Source of the DNA: Salvelinus alpinus
Taxonomy: Eukaryota; Chordata; Actinopteri; Salmoniformes; Salmonidae
Assembly (NCBI RefSeq): GCF_045679555.1
Contig: NC_092096.1
Location: forward strand, 29,272,364 to 29,336,363
DNA length: 64,000 bases
Direction: 5' to 3'
Positions 11,201 to 22,559 of the stretch are shown piece after piece. Made by a program: the position numbers and the translations under genes. Below the pieces are notes generated by a model. The model was not told the DNA's origin and ran no database searches. It saw nothing but the letters and a program-made list of their open reading frames with translations. Position 1 is the stretch's first letter; each line of letters starts with the position of its first letter.

Positions 11201-14200
11201 TGTTGTTGTTTTTATAAATGATATCATGCTGACTTGATAGCAACCCATCAGACACCTGTATACTTAAGTGTGTGAGAAATGTGTGAGAGAGACAAATAAG
11301 TGTATTTGTGCCCTCACTCAAAGGGAGCCACACAGCCAAATTGAAAAGCGGCGGAGGGACAAAATGAACACCCTTATCGACGAGCTGTCAGCCATGATCC
11401 CCTCCTGTAACCCCATGGCCAGAAAGCTTGACAAACTCACTGTGCTGCGAATGGCTGTGCAGCACCTCAAAGCCCTGAAAGGTAGGCCTCATCATCCCTA
11501 AACTGTCCTTACAACACAGTACCACACCAGGCAATCTGTGCAGCACCACACATCTCTTTAAGTTAGGTCTCATGAAGCTATACTAATGCAGTTAGATCCT
11601 AGAACACATGATGGCGGCAAAATACACAGCTGTGCACAAATAGCTATTGTTCATTGCTGATAATATACAGTACCAGTCAAATGTTTGGACACACCTACTC
11701 ATTCAAGGGTTTTTCAATATTTGTACTATTTCTACTACATTATAAAGTAATAGTGAAGACATCAAAACTATGAAAAAACACACATGGAATCATGTAGTAA
11801 CCAAACAAGTGTTAAACAAATCAAAATATATTTTATATTTGAGATTCTTCAAAGTAGCCACCCTTTGCCTTGGTGACAGCTTTGCACACTCTTGGCATTC
11901 TCTCAACCAGCTTCATGAGGTAGTCACCTGGAATGCATTTCAATTAACAGGTGTGCCTTGTTAAAAGTTAATTTGTGGAATTTCTTTCCTTCTTAATGCG
12001 TTTGAGCCAATCAGTTGTGTTGTGACAAGGTAGGGGTGGTATACAGAAGATAGCCCTATTTGGTAAAATACCAAGTCCATATTATGTCAAGAACAGCACA
12101 AATAAGCAAAGAGAAATGACAGTCCATCATTACTTTAAGACATGACGGTCAGTCAATGCAGAAAATGTCAAGAACTTCAAGTGCAGTCGCGAAAACCATC
12201 AAGCGCTATGATGAAACTGGCTCTCATGAGGACCGCCACAGGAAAGGAAGACCCAGAGTTACCTCTGCTGCAGAGGATAAGTTCATTAGAGTTAACTGCA
12301 CCTCAGATTGCATCCAAAATAAATGCTTCACAGAGTTCAAGTAACAGACACATCAACATCAACTGTTCAGACGAGCCTTCATGGTCGAATTGCTGCAAAG
12401 AAACCACTATTAAAGGACACCAATAAGAAGAAGAGACTTGCTTGGGCCAAGAAACACGAGCAATGGACATTAGACTGGTGGAAGTCTGTCCTTTGGTCTG
12501 ATGAGTCCAAATTTGAGATTCTTGGATTTTAACCGCCGTGTCTTTGTGAGACGCAGAGTAGGTGAAAGGATGATCTCCGCATGTGTGGTTCCCACCGTGA
12601 AGCATGGAGGAGGAGGTGTGGAGGTGTGTTGCTGGTGACACTGTCAGTGATTTATCTAGAATCCAAGGCACACTTATTCAGCATGGCTACCACAGCATTC
12701 TGCAGCGATAAGCCTTCCCGTCTGATTTGCGCATAGTGGTACTATCATTTGTTTTTCAACAGGACAATGACCAAAAACACACCTCCAGGCTGTGTAAGGG
12801 CTATTTGACCTGGCCTCCACAATCCCCCGACATCAACCCAATTGAAATGGCTTGGGATGAGTTGGACCTCAGAGGGAAGGAAAAGCAGCCAACAAGTGCT
12901 CAGGTTATGTGGGAACTCCTTCAAGACTGTTGGAAAAGCATTCCAGGTGAAGCTGGTTGAGAGAATACCAAGAGTGTGCAAGGCTGTCATTTAGGCAAAG
13001 GGTGGCTACTTTGAAGAATATATTTTGATTTGTTTAACACCTTTTTTGGTTACTACATGATTCCATATGTGTTATTTCATAATTTTGATGTCTTCACTAT
13101 TATTCTACAATGTAGAAAATAGTAAAAGTAAAGAAAAACCTTTGAAGGAGTATGTGTGCCCAAACTTTTGACTGGTGTTGTATAAAGATTTAATATTCAT
13201 ATGTATTTTAAACTCAAGTTATGATAGAAATGTTGAGCTCCTAAGTGACAGGTACAACACAGACTAACAGCTCAGTGCTGTGTTCGTCTCCTCAGCAGGT
13301 GCTAGCAGTTCCTTTACTGACGTTAACTACAAACGCAAGCCTTCGTTTCTGCCTCAGGATGATCTCAAGCACCTGGTGCTCACGGTAGGCCGCCCTTCAA
13401 TCTGTCTCAATCTCTTTCTCCAATCAACCAAAATCAATCCCATTTGGTATTCTGGCAGCAGTCACAACAGTGGGGTAGGATTATGTGGTGTGTCGATTTA
13501 TAGTTTTTGTGTGTTGGGTCTACTAGGCTCCAAAAATAGCTGAGAATTTGGGAAATATCTGGGATATGGGAAATATAATATTAACCAATAATTAAGTGGT
13601 CTAGGGTTATTCCTTTATGATTACAATAATGAGGTCAAATCTATTTTCAAAGTGCCAAATTTTATCCAAAGTTATGAGAGCGTGGTGGACATGTTTCTTA
13701 ATCAGACTTTAAGTCTACACTTTATTTTATGGACAGTACCACAGGTATACCCTCTGGGTTTGCTACAGTATTTTTCCATTCAGTCGCTAACTAACTTTAC
13801 TCTGGGAAATCCCTAATTAGAAAAGGATGTGTCAACTGCTCAGTTCAATGTAGAATTAAATATAGAAGTAGCCAGTTCTTTCCCCTCGCTTGGAGTGTTC
13901 TGTTGTATAACCTTTGCCAGCTCTGATCTCCCACAAGTGTGCATGTTTGTCACACAGAGTCTTCCATTTTAGAGTAAACAGAGAGAGTGGATACACACTG
14001 ATGGTTTCAAAATACTGTAGCAGTGTCAGTGTTTTCATGGATCCAGATTGAAATATATTGGGGTCGTGCCGTGTCTCATTTCCCCAGGCTGCAGATGGGT
14101 TCCTGTTCGTGGTGAGTTGTGACAGGGGGAAGATCCTCTTTACCTCAGAATCCGTCTCCAAGTTCCTCAACTACAGTCGGGTCAGTGAACTGGTTATACT

Positions 14201-17200
14201 TAAGCAATACAGCCTGAGGGGGTGTGGTATACGGTCTGATATACCACGGCTTTCAGACAATCAGCAATCAGGGCTCGAACCACCCAGTTTATAATATACA
14301 ATAAGCAGGTCTGGCAGTCTTAATTTACTACTTAATTCTAAATTGAGCTAATTATTGAGGTGGATTCCAACAATGTCCCCATCACTCAATCCCATCTATT
14401 ATCCACTTAAATACTCTCAATGACAACTTTAGGAAGAGGTCATTACTTAACAGTGCTATCCCATTCATTTAGTTCCATGGTTTGGTTTTCTTTTGCCATT
14501 TGTAACAGGCACCCCATGCCCCTACCACTCCCATTGATTTTTAGCTAGCGGTGGCTAAAGTTAGCAGACGTTTGTAGTGGCTGTCTAAAGAAGACTGAAC
14601 CATGTATTCTCCTGGCCCATTGACTACTTACAGGGTGAGAAACTATCTAACATTAAATTGTAAAATACTGAAATTCTCTTTTAGTACCTTGTAATTTCTG
14701 TACCATATTAAAGTTATACCTGAATCTGTTTCATGCTTTATATTGTGGAGGTGATGCTTGAAGTGGAGACCGGATGTTTAACCAGAAAGTTTAGGTGGTT
14801 CTGAAGTGGGCATCTGAATCAGTTGTTTCCCCTAGTTCAGAACTATAGTTGGCTAGCTAGATAGCTCACACAAAATGTGGTTCCGGGTTCTGAAATTAAT
14901 AGTTTGGTTCTGATAATTAAAGTGCTGTTTTTGTTTACAGTTGGAACTAATTGGACAGAGTCTTTTTGATTATGTCCACCCGAAGGACATTAGTAAAGTG
15001 AAAGAGCAGCTGTCAGCCTCAGGATTATACCCTCGCGAACGGCTCATAGATGCCAAAAGTAAGTCTGCAAAGACTTTATTTAAATGTATCTGATGCTGGG
15101 ATTTTCATATCCATTTCTCTCTGTGTTTTGATTTGTTTGTGTCTTGTTGAGATGCAGTTAAAGCTATGTCACCACTATAACGGTATTACTTTAAAGAAAG
15201 TTGCAGCTTTTATCTCAGTTCTATTAGCACAGGGGAAAGAGCAGAGAGCCTGGGTTCTGTTTGTTGTTGCTTTACTGGTTTCCACTTTGCCCTCGTTCTC
15301 TTTTGAGGTCACAGATTCGTACTTTTTATATTCTGTCTTCAATGTGTTTTTTTATATTGCAAATATAATAAGATGTTGTTGGATCATAGGCTCTCCTGGT
15401 TCTTTAGCAGGGTTACAGGTGCAGGACCTTCCTGTGGGAGCAGTTCAACTGTGTACAGGGGCACGGCGCTCCTTCTTCTGCCGCATGAAGCACAGCAGAA
15501 CAGTTATGAAGACAGAAGACAAAACCATCCAGCCCAGCAGCTCCAAGAAAAAGGGTGAGAGAGCCATGCAGAAAGAACTTTCACTAAATACATCGTAAGA
15601 GCAGAGAGAAACGTGGTGGTCATCAACCCAGAAGCACAATTTATTTTTCTTGATACCATCTCACTAAGGTTAGCCCTGATAGGGCCATGATTGGAATTGC
15701 ATGTGGGGGTTAATCGTAAACATGTGTTTTATGTACACTGTCTCCCCCTGTAGAGTCTCAACGATACTGCACTGTCCATTGCACTGGTTACATGCGGAGT
15801 TGGCCTTCCACCCAGCTGGATGCTGAGAGCGACGATAACGAGTTCTCCCATCTGTCCTGCCTGGTCGCTGTGTGCCGTGTTCACCCTAACAATGCCTGTC
15901 AGCCCTCACTAGAGGTCAAGGTCAAACCCACCCAGTTTGTCACTCGCTTTGCAATTGACGGCAAGTTCACCTTCGTGGACCAACAGTAAGTTGTGCCTCT
16001 TACCCCCTCCACAAACCTTTTTGCGATTTTCGCTCATTATTAAATATTCTTGGCAAGTGTTGGCATAATTTTGAACCAATACTGTTCATAAGGGGGAATT
16101 GTGGGCATATCCTTCACCTGATGAAAAACACTGGGAGGAAAATAAAACTGAATCTATACCCTGTGAAAGTACCGCCCCTTTCGTTTTACTTCTGGATCAA
16201 GTCCGCTAATCTTTTGAACAGGCTTCACGATTATATAATCAAATTCGTAATATATATATAAAATTATATTTGTTTTTACTGAGTTTTTGCATTTAAGACC
16301 ATTGCGCTACGTTTTTGCCCATTGAAGACCATTCAAAAAGCCTACAAAAGTTAAAAAACTACAAGGCTGTGGGGCAGTCACTTCCTGGTAACTTTCATAG
16401 CGTATTGTTCTCAGTTTTTTGTTCATATTCGATCTCTTTCAGCTGAGTTGAGTATGTTTTGATACATACTGTAATGTTAGCCAAGGCTACGGTAAGTTAA
16501 ATTGGCCTTGGCTAACATTACAGTTATACCCTGGGTAACCCAACCTGTGCTTGTATTAACAGCGAAAGAAAGAAACAAATAAAGAGAAAAGCAATGACGT
16601 TGGTTAAGGCAGGCCTGGCAGGCAGTCATCTTGGATAGGGTTTGCCATGGCACCCCCTACCCATACCACAGTGGCTGTAAGTGTAATGGGGTTACCCCAA
16701 GTTTTCCGGCAACTGGTCTGAATGCATTCCAAGGGAGACAATATACCCCTTGAAGAGATGACTGTACTGATTATTTCAAGAGATGGCAACAGTACAATAC
16801 TAGTACTATTGGTTTGAAATACAGATTATAAATTGAAAAATGTTTACTTGGAACATTGTGTTGGAAATATTATTTTGCATGTCAAGATAAGACCTTTTTA
16901 CTTATCGGTTGTCAAATAGTTAGCTCCAACAGGAGCCCTTTAACGTATGTGAATTTGTTATTGTGACCCAGGCTGTCCTAGATGAAGGACAAAGGAAACC
17001 GCACACTGCTCTTGATAGTATCACTGATATTTAATAAGCTTACGTATCGGCCTCACGGCCTTCGTCAGAGCTTTTGTGAATTTTTTTAAACTACTAGTTG
17101 GTACCAAACCAGACTGGTGAGATGTTTCATCACTCTGAACTGGCACATAGCCCTGGACTCACTGTGTCTTTGATGGTAATGTGAGGATCCTCCTCATTGG

Positions 17201-20200
17201 TGCTGAACACTGTGAGGCCAGCAAGGCTGTCACCAAGATTGGCAAAGTGTATAAATAAGACGTATTAAACACGTCTGTAAAACCACAATGAGGACATAGC
17301 CAGTTTGAGGTTTTCCGTATGATGTACCCAATGACTAATGAAAACTTGCTATGTCCTCATTGTGGTTTTACAGATGTGTTTAATACGTCTTATTTATACA
17401 CTTTTGTAATATTTATGAAATGCATATTGATATATTTGGTAGCACTTATTTGTTTTTCCTGCCTCCAACCCCCTTCGATGTGTGGAACGGATGTGGGTGG
17501 GGCTAGGTCTACATAAGGGTGCAAATTTAAAAAAATTCACAAAAGCTCTGACGAAGGCTGTGAGGCCGATACGTAAGCTTATTAAATATCAGTGATACTA
17601 TCAAGAGCAGTGTGCGGTTTCCTTTTTCCTTCATCTTGTTCAACTGTTGCCATGCACCTGCAAATAAGATTGCTCAGATGTGCGAGTGCCTTTTGAATGT
17701 TGACCTAGGCTGTCCTAAAATGTAACACTGGTGGTGAGATCTTCTGACCAACAGCAGAGTGTGCATTGAACGCGTCAGTCCAATTTGATTTATGTTTACA
17801 GTATAATTCATATTATCTGTAAGTAGTTTTCTTTTTGTTGCTTTTGAGTGAGATTCTTTCTACTTTGGCATTTCATCCCAATTCTGGGAACAAGAACCCA
17901 GCTCACTTTACCGTGGTCAAATGTTTGACAACCATTCCATTTACTCTTTTCCATAGAAACAGAAAGGCTGCATCATGTATATTGATGATTATAGTTAGTA
18001 TTTATTGTGCCATTCTGAAATGATGTACATAGTTAGAGCTGGTAAGTGGACAGAAGATATTAACCTGGGACTGTAGTAGGTTTAGAGAGAATAACAGCCT
18101 CCTTGTCTCTGTCCTTCAGAGCCACTACTGTCCTGGGCTACTTGCCACAGGAACTACTGGGGACATCTTGTTATGAGTACTTCCACCAGGACGACCTGCA
18201 ACACCTCGCAGAGACACACAGGAAAGGTAATGGAGAATAGTTTGGTTGTCTATCGTATCTACGTACAGGTGAGAATCATATGTTCTCCAGATGTGCACGG
18301 TGCTCAAACAGATATGACTTATATTTCGGTTGCACTTTATTTTGGGTTGCAGAAGATTACCAGGTTTTTACCTCCGTCGCATGGTAAAATGGTGATTACA
18401 CCATAATAACCTGTGCATTACTTGTTTTTTATTGGGGGGAGGGGGATTCATGAATAAAACAAGCACATTGCAGTGATAGAAGTGCCATTTTGTGTCTCAA
18501 CAGTTCTCCGCAGTAAAGAGAAGATTGAGACCAGCTGCTACAAGTTCAAAACAAAACATGGCTCCTTCGTCAAGCTTCAAAGTCAGTGGTTTAGTTTTAT
18601 AAACCCATGGACCAAAGAAATTGAGTTTATTGTGTCAACAAACCGAGTTTTGTAAGTGCCTTTTCACATTAGGTCTAGATTGTGGGTTGAACAATCCATA
18701 ATGATATTCAGTAAAATAAATTTATTTATTTAATCTGCTTCGAATCAAGACACAAGTTCAGTCAAAATTGTCCCATTTTGGACCCAAAATGTAGCTGTTT
18801 TTCGAGAGTCCTCAGCATTGTACTAATGACATCATACAAGGGATGTACAATCATTTGTCATCTGTACCCTCTCCACACACAGGGGACCCGGTCACACAGA
18901 AGCTGAACAGCCGAGCAGCTCCAAGCTGTTGGACGGTAAGGAAAGGAATATTTGTCCTGGTCATTCTGGATGTTGTTTGGGTGTGTGGACCGACCTCAGC
19001 TCACTGTCCTGACCCCTCCCTCTGTTACAGAAGAGAGCAAGCGTACTATCCTTATCCCTGGCATCTCCAGTGGCATGGCCACTATGATCTACGCTGGCAG
19101 CATAGGGACCCAGATAGCAAACGAGCTCTTGGACTCCAACAGGTGTGTTGCGTGTATTATGGCATTGTTTTACAGAGCTTTCTTTGACCACCAGGAGGAA
19201 GCTGGTACTTGTACAGTCGGCTTACATCGTTTTTTTGTTTTATTGGCACATGACCTTGAATATTTTGTTACATTAGTCCTGCTTTCTTTCACCGCCAAAA
19301 TGTCTCTGTTGCATAGACGATGTCTCTGTGTCTGTGCAGGGTCAATTGTTCTCCATCCAGTGGAACCTCCAGTCCCTTCTGTCCACCTCAGGACAGGTCT
19401 CCAATGGTCTCCTCTCATGCCAACGTGAGTCACCTTACCTACCTCACCTCTCATCCTGCAGTGTCTTCAGGGCCATAGGCAGTAGTTGCATGTTGACTAT
19501 ATTTTTTTAAACTATTTTCATTACGGCATAAAGGGAGAGAGTATGGTGTTTTTTACATGCAGGTCGCAACCATAACCACTTGAGTTCTCCCTGTGAACAC
19601 ATGCCTTGCATAGATTTAAAACTTTTCAACTGATTGTAATATTTTGATGTACTTTAACTTATCAATAACCAGGGTAAATATTACACCTCTTAATAGTTGC
19701 GCTTGAAGAGTTTTGTAAATGGAACTTTGTATCAAAAAATCTATAGAGCAAAGATGTTCTGTATTATTATGTACCCACTTGTCTTCTTCCAGATGCCAAA
19801 TGAGGAGGTGACTGACTCAGATACAGTGAGCAAGCCTAGATTACAGTCTGCTTCAAAGGGGGCCACATACGCTGGCAGCAACACACATATGGACACAGGT
19901 AGTTACCATTCAAAATCCTATACAAAGTAATCTTAGAAGCAATGCATTTACATGATCTTTCGTTTACCTGGGCTGTTATCAATCAGACGGTTTTAAGTGT
20001 ATGTTTGGGTTACTTAGTTATACTTAGAGTTATCCTTGGTTAGGATATGACTAACATAACTTTGTGTATTGGTCGATTTTGATGACAGCCCGTTCTCCCC
20101 CAGGAGAGAGCTCCCAGATGGACCTGGACAGCATGGTGGGACCAGGCCTCGGTATCCTGAGCAATGATGAGGCTGCCATGGCCGTCATCATGAGCCTGCT

Positions 20201-20261
20201 GGAGACTGATGCCAACCTGGGGGACGCAGTAGACTTTGACAACATGCACTGGTCTCACTAG
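5294..20261 (+). CDS. bmal2: BMAL2 (ARNTL2), circadian bHLH-PAS transcription factor
   Basis: Nuclear partner of CLOCK/NPAS2 that binds E-boxes. Coding exons: 5294-5351, 10115-10277, 10387-10425, 10552-10593, 11324-11481, 13299-13384, 14088-14180, 14941-15058, 15408-15554, 15754-15985, 18120-18226, 18504-18651, 18883-18935, 19031-19142, 19340-19424, 19793-19898, 20104-20261. They sum to 1905 nt, 634 aa plus stop, with every junction GT/AG and in phase; human BMAL2 is close to this length. The bHLH (residues about 101-153) contains [13 protein letters not shown] and [20 protein letters not shown], the latter matching BMAL2 rather than BMAL1 (which has LASLVPTCNAMSRK). PAS-A spans exons 6-10 and PAS-B exons 11-12 ([32 protein letters not shown]). 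The C-terminal activation region has [15 protein letters not shown] and ends in FDNMHWSH, where BMALs normally end in WTL or WPL. Two tiny acidic exons (3 and 4) lie before the bHLH. The ATG at 5294 is the first in a GC-rich leader. Confidence 0.95.
5352..10114 (+). other. bmal2 intron 1
   Basis: A 4.8-kb intron with no convincing additional exon. It holds an E-box at 5531-5536 and a hammerhead-like motif at 8522-8556. The short open frames near 5567-5871, 7046-7297 and 7907-8146 show no recognisable protein family. Confidence 0.6.
8522..8556 (+). ncRNA. Hammerhead-ribozyme-like core
   Basis: CTGATGA (8522-8528) and GAAAC (8552-8556) are the two conserved strands of a hammerhead catalytic core. 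Between them TGATCC and GGGTCA can form a 6-bp stem II with one G-U pair and a 5-nt loop. In eukaryotes such motifs are often carried by Penelope-like retroelements. I could not establish stems I and III by eye, so activity is unproven. Confidence 0.3.
10639..11078. mobile_element. TTAA-flanked MITE (piggyBac-like), copy 1
   Basis: Bounded by TTAA on both sides, with imperfect inverted ends (AGGCCCAATGCAGCC and, inverted, AGCCAGTGCAGTC). It is about 440 bp and non-coding, and sits in bmal2 intron 4. A diverged second copy with the same layout is at 62651-63107. TTAA target sites are the hallmark of piggyBac-type transposition. Confidence 0.7.
11668..13180 (+). mobile_element. Tc1-like transposon (CAGTACCAGTC family), copy 1
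   Basis: Ends are CAGTACCAGTCAAA and TTTGACTGGTGTTG, flanked by TA at both sides, within bmal2 intron 5. Transposase remnants run on the plus strand: helix-turn-helix region near 12150-12250, WSDESKFE near 12500, [10 protein letters not shown] near 12765, and [16 protein letters not shown] near 12820-12870. The frame is broken several times, so no transposase can be made. It belongs to the same family as the element at 50079-51638 and the fragment at 43530-43761. Confidence 0.9.
16468..16524. other. Perfect 20-bp stem hairpin in bmal2 intron 10
   Basis: CTGTAATGTTAGCCAAGGC (16469-16487) is exactly complementary to 16505-16523, with one more pair at the base and a 17-nt loop. No known microRNA was recognised. 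It may be the core of a small palindromic repeat. Confidence 0.5.
16985..17630. mobile_element. Penelope-like inverted element with hammerhead-like ends
   Basis: The outer arms (about 16985-17085 and 17535-17630) are inverted copies sharing CCGCACACTGCTCTTGATAG. The inner arms (about 17248-17300 and 17349-17401) form a near-perfect 53-bp inverted pair. Each outer arm carries CTGACGA, then a short stem with a GTGA loop (GGCC-GTGA-GGCC on the left), then GATACG, resembling a hammerhead core. The same end sequence recurs at about 36540-36720. Penelope-like elements are known to have inverted or direct terminal repeats with hammerheads. The two arms differ in what they hold between outer and inner repeats. 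Confidence 0.6.
17163..17241 (-). pseudogene. PWP1-like exon fragment trapped in the element
   Basis: Read on the minus strand this gives [19 protein letters not shown] followed by HITIKDT, closely resembling the [25 protein letters not shown] stretch I recall from PWP1, a WD-repeat ribosome-biogenesis protein. It is followed directly by GTGAGTCC, a good splice donor. It sits in the left arm only of the inverted element at 16985-17630. No other PWP1 exon is present. I infer a captured genomic fragment; the identification rests on recall of one short motif. Confidence 0.45.
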
Positions 20262-21330
20262 TAGAGATTCAAATGCCATGAATTCAGGAAAATAATTTAG
20301 ATTCCAATTCAAGAATTGAAAAATGATATTTATTCTTATCTACATTACTTCATTTATTTATTTAAGCATTTTCAAAGAGGATTTCATTCAATTCATGAAT
20401 TGGGATTTCAATTCATGAATTGGGATTTCAATTCACTTCCAGAATTGAAATGGAATTGACCCCCAACTCCATCAGTCCTAAACTCTGTAGTTTATGGTTA
20501 GACGAACTCCATCCAGGGACTATTTTCATGTGCTCCGCTACCAAGGAAACAGATGTATGTGCTTCTGAGGGACTTCTACAGCTCTCTGTTTAAGTTTCAG
20601 CAAGAGAAGTCTAGCCTGCGCTAAAACCAGCAAACTCTTTGGTGGCTTACACAGCTGGTTCAATTGGTGGGGATTTTTTTGATCAATGTTTCAATGTAAC
20701 TGAATGTGTACTAAAACCACCCGAGTTTGCCTATATCTGGGGGGTCACGGATCGATAGCAGTTCGGTACTCTTAGGGTTCCCGCCGGTGTGAAAGTGATC
20801 AACTCAAATTCCAAGGTAGTGGACGGAGGCATAGGTTAATCAATTGCAAAGTATATTAACACTGATCACTTGTGTGAATAACTTGAAATGAAAACATTAC
20901 AAACGTGTCTTCACTCAAATTGTCATTGTCTGTTATTACAAAGTGAAATTGTATATTGTTCTGTCTTTTTGCTCTTGCATTGTAGGCTTCTGTGTAGGTG
21001 TCTATTGTAAAGACAGCAGCATTCCTTTTTCTGAAGTCACTCAAGAGGTAGAGCTGATTCTCATGAAATGATTTCATTTACACTGAAACAGAACACCCTG
21101 AAGATGCACCTGCAGGGATGTAATGGAGGCTAAACGCACAGAAACACTTTTTTAGTTTGTGAAAAGCATTTACACATTTATTCCGCAGCGTTGGCGTTGT
21201 TAGCAATAGCGTGTGCGTTGCCTATCCTAGAGGAACACAATGGAAATAAGCTCTCAGGCTTTAAAATGTTTTGTCCTCAATGGTTTTAAATATCTGTTCT
21301 TCAACTTTTTAATGATCAAATAAAATACTC
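20262..21330 (+). other. Presumed bmal2 3' UTR
   Basis: Follows the TAG at 20259-20261. A repeat of TTCAATTCATGAATTGGGAT occurs twice in tandem near 20390-20430, inside a segment resembling a dispersed fish repeat. An AATAAA lies at 21319-21324 and is the likely polyadenylation signal. Confidence 0.5.
21319..21324 (+). terminator. Candidate bmal2 poly(A) signal
   Basis: Canonical AATAAA about 1.06 kb after the bmal2 stop codon, on the coding strand. Further AATAAA-like hexamers occur downstream, so the true end is not fixed by sequence alone. Confidence 0.4.
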
Positions 21331-21686
21331 ACTGCCCGTCATCACAACCAGCGTTCAGCGCTTACCCACTTTAATCCTTTACCACTACATCCCTGTGCAT
21401 CTGCCTTATACAAACACATCCTAGTTGGTTTGAAATGTGGAGGTGTGAAACTAATCCAGACAAGGAAAATAATGCTTGCAAACAACCTTTTGATCCTCGT
21501 TTCAGCAAACTATTGCGAAAGCCTCTTTAGTCCCAGAACCAATCTCAATACGGTGTCGGCTTTTGCTCTGAACAGAGCATTACTTTCTCTCTGTGTGAAG
21601 TTTGCACACCTTCCAAATACTTCAAATCCAAGTGCTTGAAAGTAAGTGAAGTCTGTGTTGCTGGAATTCAATCTAAATGCACTGTA

Positions 21687-21722
21687 CATTTTGTTCTGCA
21701 ATTTTGGTTGCAGAACAAAATG
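21687..21722. other. 15-bp perfect stem with 6-nt loop
   Basis: CATTTTGTTCTGCAA and TTGCAGAACAAAATG are exact complements around the loop TTTTGG. It lies beyond the likely end of bmal2. No family was recognised. Confidence 0.5.
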
Positions 21723-22269
21723 AGGGACAAAAGGGAGAAATATCAGTGAATCCGTAATGACTTGAATTGTAATGCCTGTGCGCACTCCTGCAGTGTTGAT
21801 TATTATGACACTTTTTGGGTGAGGGAAGATCATGGCTTCATCTGCAAAGAATCAAGTAATCTGGCACAGAAAAGCAAATTAATTAACTGCATGTCAAACT
21901 TTGATATTCTTTGGCTCTGACCAATGCATCCATGCAATGCAAATAAACATTAAAAACAAATCTGAACCCATTAACAAAGTTTAATATGAAACTTATGTTT
22001 TTATCTTGAAAGTTTGCAAACGTCATTTATAGGCATGACTTAAATATAGAAAATCTGGAAACTGCATTTCAACTCAGATGGAATATAAAAAAATATGTAT
22101 GTGAATGGAATAGTTATCACGTGTAATTGTCCCTAGGAGTACTATGGTCCTTACACTACCCTCTTCCTTTAGAAAGTGGGTCCCTCTGCTTCACTCTCAC
22201 AAGTCCCTTGTGCCCGTACTGATGGGAAATCATTTTTATGACCTCTCAGCAGCGCTATCCCACTTCTGA

Positions 22270-22345
22270 CACCCAATGTAGTTGATTCTGGGGGTACCGA
22301 CCAAGATTCGATCCCGGTCCCTGTGACTGTCAGTTCAACACCTTA
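22270..22345 (-). repeat. tRNA-like fragment (SINE head remnant)
   Basis: On the minus strand, TGGCTAAGGTGTTGAACTG and GGGATCGAATC resemble polymerase III A and B boxes at tRNA-like spacing. No cloverleaf tRNA gene is apparent, so it is best read as a decayed SINE head. Confidence 0.35.
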
Positions 22346-22414
22346 GCCAATACTGCATGTTATCCATAGAGATTCATATTTGTTGACTTAACAGATAATT
22401 TAAAAATAATTGTC

Positions 22415-22555
22415 TAAGTTGGCAGAGCATGGCGTTTGCAACACCAGGATTGTGGGTTTGATTCCCGGGGCCACCCATACCTAAAATATATGCAAGCAAG
22501 ACTAAGACGCTTTGGATAAAAGCGTCTGCTAAATGGCATATATTATATTACTATA
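22415..22555 (+). repeat. tRNA-derived SINE, short family
   Basis: A-box-like TTGGCAGAGCATGGCG and B-box-like GGGTTTGATTCCC precede a tail with CGCTTTGGATAAAAGCGTCT and GCTAAATGGCAT, a SINE tail widespread in salmonids. It differs from the HpaI and SmaI SINEs elsewhere in the window. Confidence 0.65.
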
Positions 22556-22559
22556 GACC

